Assembly (NCBI GenBank): GCA_947172415.1
Contig: OX359194.1
Span: forward strand, 6,045,401-6,109,400
Length of the DNA stretch: 64,000 nucleotides
Direction: 5' to 3'
Origin: Chondrosia reniformis
Lineage: Eukaryota > Porifera > Demospongiae > Chondrillida > Chondrillidae
Shown here: in pieces, positions 59,601 to 64,000 of the stretch
Numbering within the stretch: position 1 is the stretch's first letter
Layout of the letters: each line of letters opens with the position of its first letter
Notes under the pieces: model-generated
What the model saw: only the letters and a program-made list of their open reading frames with translations
What the model was told of the DNA's origin: nothing
Database searches by the model: none
Made by a program: the position numbers and the translations under genes

Positions 59601-61462
59601 AGAGGAGCTTTTCGTCGCCATTTTTAATTAAGAGCTCTCTTCTTTTCTCTTTGACTGCGACGTTATTTCGACTTGTCGCAAAGAAAACTTTCAAAACAAT
59701 TAATATTTACAAGAAAAAGAGGGAATACAAGATAAATAAAAATATTTAAAAAGTAGGGATGGCAGTGCTTCCAACAGTCACTAGCAAATCTGGAAAAGTA
59801 GCAAAACAAGAAAGGGATCATGTCACAAGGATAACCATACAGAAGTGGCATATATACTGAAATTTAAGTGACTTAACCATACACATCACTTTCATGTTTG
59901 GGCGCACCATCCCTACTTTGGTTATCCCAATGCGCCCAAACACAGAAGTGATGTGTATGGTTAAGTCACTTAAATTTCAGTATATATGCCACTTGTGTAT
60001 GGTTATCCCATGATCCCTTTCTTGTTTTGCTACTTTTTTATTAATAGTTAACTTGTCACACTACATTGCATGCATGTAAATGAGTATTCAGTATGACGCC
60101 TTTGATCATTTGAAAGTTAACTAACCATAGAAACAAACTTCCTTTGAGTCCTTCAGTGCTTCAGGTATATCATCAAGTGCTACATCTTTAGCTCCACAAC
60201 CCACAACACAGGTGTAGATACCACTATCAGCGAGACTAGATCTAGGGATGGATAATGAGGAATATCTAGAAGCATAAGATGATGGAGCCCTCATTGTATT
60301 CTTCAAGACTGTGTTGGAAGCAAAGTCTTCGGCATAAACCAGATTTTTATCCTTGTACCAACCCACATAGTTGGCTGTAGAGTCCCATATACACCTGAGG
60401 TAGATATAGTTACTGTAGACAAGATTGCCATGTGGAAGTCTATTATCAACAGGATTCTCAGTAGGCAATTCAATGGACACTGTCATTGGATCTGTAGGAA
60501 AAACATACATACACTGCAAAAGTATCTCCAAATACAAGTAGCATACTCAGTTTGATACTATGAGTATGCAGGAATTATACAAGTAGGATACTCAGTTGGA
60601 TACTATGAGTATGCAGGAATTATACAAGTAGGATACTCAGTTGGATACTATGAGTATGCAGAAATTATACAAGTAGGATACTCAGTTGGATACTATGAGT
60701 ATGCAGGAATTATACAAGTAGGATACTCAGTTGGATACTATGAGTATGCAGGAATTATAATTGAAAATATATGAATGTTTTAAAACCAATCTTTAAACTA
60801 ATTCATATTCTAAGAAGCTATTTCAACGAAAAACCAACAGATATTCTGGCCTGTCAGGTGAATGCAGAAAGTAACTGATATTGAAATAGGAGCAAGGGGA
60901 TTCATCAATATGCCTGGCTAACTCTACCTACAGACAACGGCCAGACGCAAAGAGAGAAAGAACTGGAAAGAAGACTGAGAATAGGAATTTACATATATAC
61001 ATAGATGAGTCGTACAAGATCTGGTGCATAGCCTTATTTATAGCTAGTTAGTACAGTAATCCACCCATTATCTGTAACGTATATTTGATTAAAGAGACTA
61101 CAAAACTGCATAATGTTTTGTATTAGCAGAGCCCAGGTCTCCCATAGCACTCATATGCCTTTCCATCCATCATCCTAAATTGTAATACATTTTCATTTTC
61201 TGTCTATATGTTAATTTTGACGACCCTCTGTACTTTCACTTCCATTCACCCTTGGATAGTGTATTTGTAATTAGTGGCCAATCTTAAAGGCATATGAACG
61301 ACAAAGAGACAGAAGAGATCAGGCTACATACGTATATACGTATGTACATAGTTTATATAGGAGCAAGATGGTATATTCATCAGAATACTCACCGCAGCTT
61401 TCAGAATTCACTCCAATGCCTATAAAAGTAAGTGTCAGAAAAGTTAAGAATTGCCAATCCAT
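44608..61462 (-). CDS. Giant Ig/FN3 tandem-domain protein (18 Ig, 17 FN3 exons)
   Basis: Transcribed right to left. Exon 1 (61393-61462) encodes a signal peptide, MDWQFLTFLTLTFIGIGVNS, and ends in phase 1 at GTGAGT. Ig and FN3 exons then alternate: Ig1 60126-60491, FN1 58900-59217, Ig2 58454-58819, FN2 57766-58083, Ig3 57335-57685, FN3 56951-57262, Ig4 56546-56893, FN4 56130-56447. Fourteen further Ig and thirteen FN3 exons follow, the last pair being FN3 45351-45668 and Ig 44939-45286. Ig exons (348-366 nt) show LNCRWDS, YYVGWYKD and DSGSYTCVVGC. FN3 exons (312-318 nt) show TAVMTWDPLSGSDQTG and the late Tyr strand. A Pro-rich exon, APTPSPTPSPENPFFG, sits at 44637-44681 and could read on to a stop at 44608. 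All placed exons are phase 1-1. No transmembrane exon was found, so the protein may be secreted, or its end may be missed. About 3,900 residues if all are joined. A role in adhesion or self-recognition is inference. Confidence 0.82.
44637..44681 (-). other. Pro-rich hinge/tail exon of the Ig/FN3 gene
   Basis: The acceptor TTTACAG is followed by 45 nt encoding APTPSPTPSPENPFFG in the phase left by the last Ig exon, then a GTGAGG donor-like sequence. If unspliced, the frame runs on for nine codons to TAA at 44608. It is either a hinge before unseen exons or the C-terminus. Confidence 0.6.
44939..56447 (-). repeat. Tandem array of fourteen about 829-bp Ig+FN3 genomic cassettes
   Basis: Ig exon ends recur at 44939, 45767, 46596, 47424, 48253, 49082, 49911, 50739, 51567, 52400, 53228, 54056, 54884 and 55717: steps of 828-829 bp, with 833 twice. 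Introns (about 64 and 98 bp) are as conserved as exons. The encoded domains differ at only a handful of positions, e.g. S/N in SKSVLEDT, GG/GN in VGSGGVK, P/L in WDPLSG. This points to very recent duplication or continuing homogenisation. Flanking cassettes to the right (56546-60491) are clearly more diverged. Confidence 0.96.
56894..56950 (-). other. 57-bp intron, in frame and stop-free
   Basis: The intron between the third FN3 and fourth Ig exon has GTAAGA and CCTACAG ends. Its length is a multiple of 3 and it has no stop, so retention would add 19 residues between the domains. The corresponding introns in the homogeneous cassettes that I checked contain an early stop. Confidence 0.7.
58160..58400 (-). 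mobile_element. Dispersed repeat, copy 2, in an Ig/FN3 intron
   Basis: Inverse match to 18737-18935. It interrupts sequence that is continuous in the sister intron (60045-60120 has the same flanks, TTGCATGCATG then TAAATGAGTATTCAG). This dates the insertion after that cassette duplicated. Confidence 0.8.
59245..60045. mobile_element. Fold-back non-autonomous element, longest copy (D)
   Basis: About 800 bp starting at GTACTCTCCAAGTAGGGATG. An AT-rich body aligns with 7020-7400 and 3838-3990. It ends in near-perfect arms (59800-59905 against 59935-60035) around the CATCCCTACTTTGG centre. It lies in the first Ig-FN3 intron; flanks match the sister intron at 58085-58450, which lacks it. No transposase. 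Confidence 0.78.
60541..60760. repeat. 45-bp tandem repeat, five copies, with hairpin
   Basis: CTCAGTT(T/G)GATACTATGAG recurs at 60546, 60591, 60636, 60681 and 60726, exactly 45 bp apart. Each unit can fold; the first has a perfect 9-bp stem GCATACTCA / TGAGTATGC. It lies in the intron between the signal-peptide exon and Ig1. Confidence 0.95.
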
Positions 61463-64000
61463 TATCTTGATATTTTGCCAGAGTATATAAAATGTAACTC
61501 AGATGCTGCTTTTTAGTTGATACATATCCTTTTTACAACATCTTACTCTCTCGATTAAAGTATAGAATTTTGATTTCCCAAACTATTATATACCTGTTTA
61601 ACTGACACTTGCATGGTTTCTTTATGGCACGACACATCAAGCCTATATAATTAAGCTATCAAGTATAGAACACTGTCTTACCTCTTCATTGTGGACATCA
61701 TTATGGCAAATTTGTCCATTCACCTCGACATATTAGCATATTACTTTTATATTACCGTGTAGCAGGAATGTTTTGCAAAGACTTTAATTTTGGGTATTCA
61801 TGTTCAAATATAATGTGTTTTAGCTAAATGTAAACTCACAAAAAATAAGATTTGAGAAAATTTCTATCCCTGAAAATATCCCGCTATACAGTATGTCAGG
61901 TTTACATTGGTCTTTTAAACTCTACTTTAGATATTACCCAGCATGGTCTGCAAAATCAAAATATTACCAAGAAACACCAACTAATTGATTACTATAAACT
62001 GTAATGAGATTTTCATTGTTTTTATAGGAACACACATACGTATGTATGAAATATGAATATACATTAGCAGGTAACTTCTATAAACATATAGACTATACTG
62101 TCATACCTAAAAACTCCCTCCTTCAATCATTTAATTAATTAATATGTTCATACACCAATCTAAAATATATTTTATCTTCATTCTTCTATGTCATACTTCA
62201 AGTGCCTGGCACAGAACTATGTACCAGTCATGCAGTATACATGCAAGAGAGATGTAGAGCTTCCAATAACCTATATGTTTGTGGAAGGTGAAATAGGTTT
62301 TCAAATATTACTATTTTTGCAATGAGCTAGTAATAACCTTTTAATAGTTTGATTTGATTGATTGATTGATTTGTTTAGACTGAAACTTCACTTAGTCTAA
62401 AGGGGTATCCAGAGTCGAATGATAATGACAATATAGCTATCTCCTACTTATAAGAGACAACACTCTTATATTATATATGTACATCTTTAAATTGGCACCC
62501 TACAATATAGTCCAGTACACTAGTACTACATTTATTGTATTTAGTTAGAAACATATAAACAAATGGCTGCAGAGAGGATGTGGCTTAATTAGGATACGGA
62601 CTGGAATTTGACCAAATGTGGAACTTCTATATTTAGCTCTTTATAAACCCATACATTTCTACTACATGTATACATATACATATTATATAAATATATATAC
62701 GTATATATATATACTGTGAACGCTTCCCAATAAATATATGGTACTATATTTAGGAAGTCGCCCTCAAGCGTAAGCCCTATACAGTATAATTGCCCAGTGT
62801 ATGCTAATTGTCATTTCACTTATTTACTTAGCCTCTGACTTGCTAAAATTATTTACATATAACAAAAGAAACTACAAAAATAAAGGTGTACAATATTAAT
62901 GCATATGAGTGAGTTAATCTTCCCATGCAGTATAGAGCACTGTAATTCTTTTATAAATAATAAAAATTATAAAGTTAGGCTTTCTAGACTTGTGACAAGA
63001 AGGTATTGTAACCTCCAAAGAAGTTTTTATTCAATTAGTGGATGCTTAGACAAAAATCCTGCCAAAACATGTTATTGCATCAACCACTGTCATGTGCTGT
63101 TACAGTGAAACAGTTGGACAGAAAAGTCTCAATAATAATTTAAATTTAAACTATCTACAAAGTAATTCTCTACATATAGCAGTCACTGGTAGTTCCTGTT
63201 AAAAGGATATGCACATGAAGTTCACACATTACATCACCTTTACGTACAACAAATTAATGTTTGTTTCTTCATCTACATCCATTAACAATGACTTTAGAAA
63301 AACTGTCTGATCTTAATCGGAGTCAGTTGAATAGGTGAAGATAGCACTTGACTTACATTTTTTCTACAAGTGAGAGCCACATGAACAATTGATTACTTTA
63401 TTTTCAATTGAATGGTTGCCAGGGAACTGCACCTGGTTGTTGTGGAAACGTTTCTATATAAAATCAATTTGGAAATAAAGGTAGGATACGTATACAGAAG
63501 TAAACAAGATGTACAATAACATTATATAAGAACATTTAGATTGTTTATTTACACCTCAAATGGGCCAGCACTGTAACCACTCCCCCAAATCAGGGTAGCC
63601 ATAGCTAATAGGAGTTGAAATGGATACTAAATAAGGTATACACGTTGGACTAACTAATTGAAGTATTCCTCTCTCTAGTTACATGGATAAACAAACAGAT
63701 TTTCTAAGTAGCTACTAATATATGAACAATCTACCTACCCACTAATGTCAAAGCCAATAAACTATAAAAATCTTGTTCAAAGGGATTGTACAGTTTCGCA
63801 GGTAAAGAGCAGGACAAACTGATCTATAGATTACAGAGAACCTGGAAACAAGTACTACACATCTCCCCCATCTGACCTACAGTAGCTAGGAGTTACTAGT
63901 TACTAGGGACTGGTAGACATGCTAAATCTGGTGGTCCCATTGCACAGATGTAGTCCATGGTCCTTTATAATTGTTATACACTGCATTGAAATTCACAACC
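61463..64000. other. 5' flank of the Ig/FN3 gene and gene-free end of window
   Basis: 61510-62680 is the right copy of the duplicated block also seen at 40430-41890; it begins just upstream of the signal-peptide exon and so includes its probable promoter. The GATT microsatellite is at about 62352-62372. From 62800 to the end I see only AT-rich sequence; the 69-codon frame at 62899-63108 is unremarkable. Confidence 0.5.

Overview
This window looks like a piece of a sponge (probably demosponge) nuclear genome. The evidence is AT-rich intergenic DNA, short introns with canonical GT-AG borders, metazoan genes (cystinosin, mitochondrial ribosomal protein mL55, a GPX7/8-type glutathione peroxidase, a JmjC protein, tectonin lectins, an Ig/FN3 protein), many small non-autonomous DNA transposons, and extreme tandem-repeat expansion. 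The species assignment is inference; no single marker proves it.

Layout. 1-1442: repeat-rich flank ending in a TATA box. 1443-3080 (+): one-exon multi-pass membrane protein carrying an 18-bp coding minisatellite and a perfect 46-bp palindrome. 3081-14.4 kb: a graveyard of fold-back elements with a decayed, intron-containing DNA primase small-subunit (PRIM1) pseudogene (7904-12050) and a 159-bp tandem array (13.18-14.34 kb). 15949-18240 (-): a membrane-anchored ankyrin/JmjC-like protein that lacks its iron ligands. It shares a 58-bp divergent promoter with a two-exon GPX7/8-like gene (18299-19496, +). 20251-about 21263 (-): mL55, head to head with cystinosin (21532-38184, +). The largest cystinosin intron (12.9 kb) is almost entirely a 12.7-kb array of a 30-bp repeat, about 420 copies. 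38316-44.5 kb: a tandemly duplicated secreted tectonin lectin locus on the minus strand. It has one intact copy, one copy whose start codon is mutated, and a fragment.

44608-61462 (-): the most striking gene. A signal-peptide exon is followed by 18 Ig exons alternating with 17 FN3 exons and a Pro-rich tail exon. Fourteen Ig/FN3 cassettes (about 829 bp each) are nearly identical, and every exon I placed is phase 1-1, so any cassette can be gained, lost or skipped without breaking the frame. This suits a size-variable or alternatively spliced adhesion/recognition protein. 61463-64000 is repeat-containing flank, including a diverged duplicate of 40.4-42.0 kb.

Common themes: (i) coding and intronic tandem arrays whose periods are multiples of 3 (18, 30, 159 bp); (ii) two unrelated arrays that share the same 4-bp CTAG-type insertion; (iii) two ER/secretory-pathway genes (the JmjC-like protein and GPX7/8) back to back. 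Gene models spanning introns were built by eye from splice motifs and reading phase; the uncertain exons are flagged.
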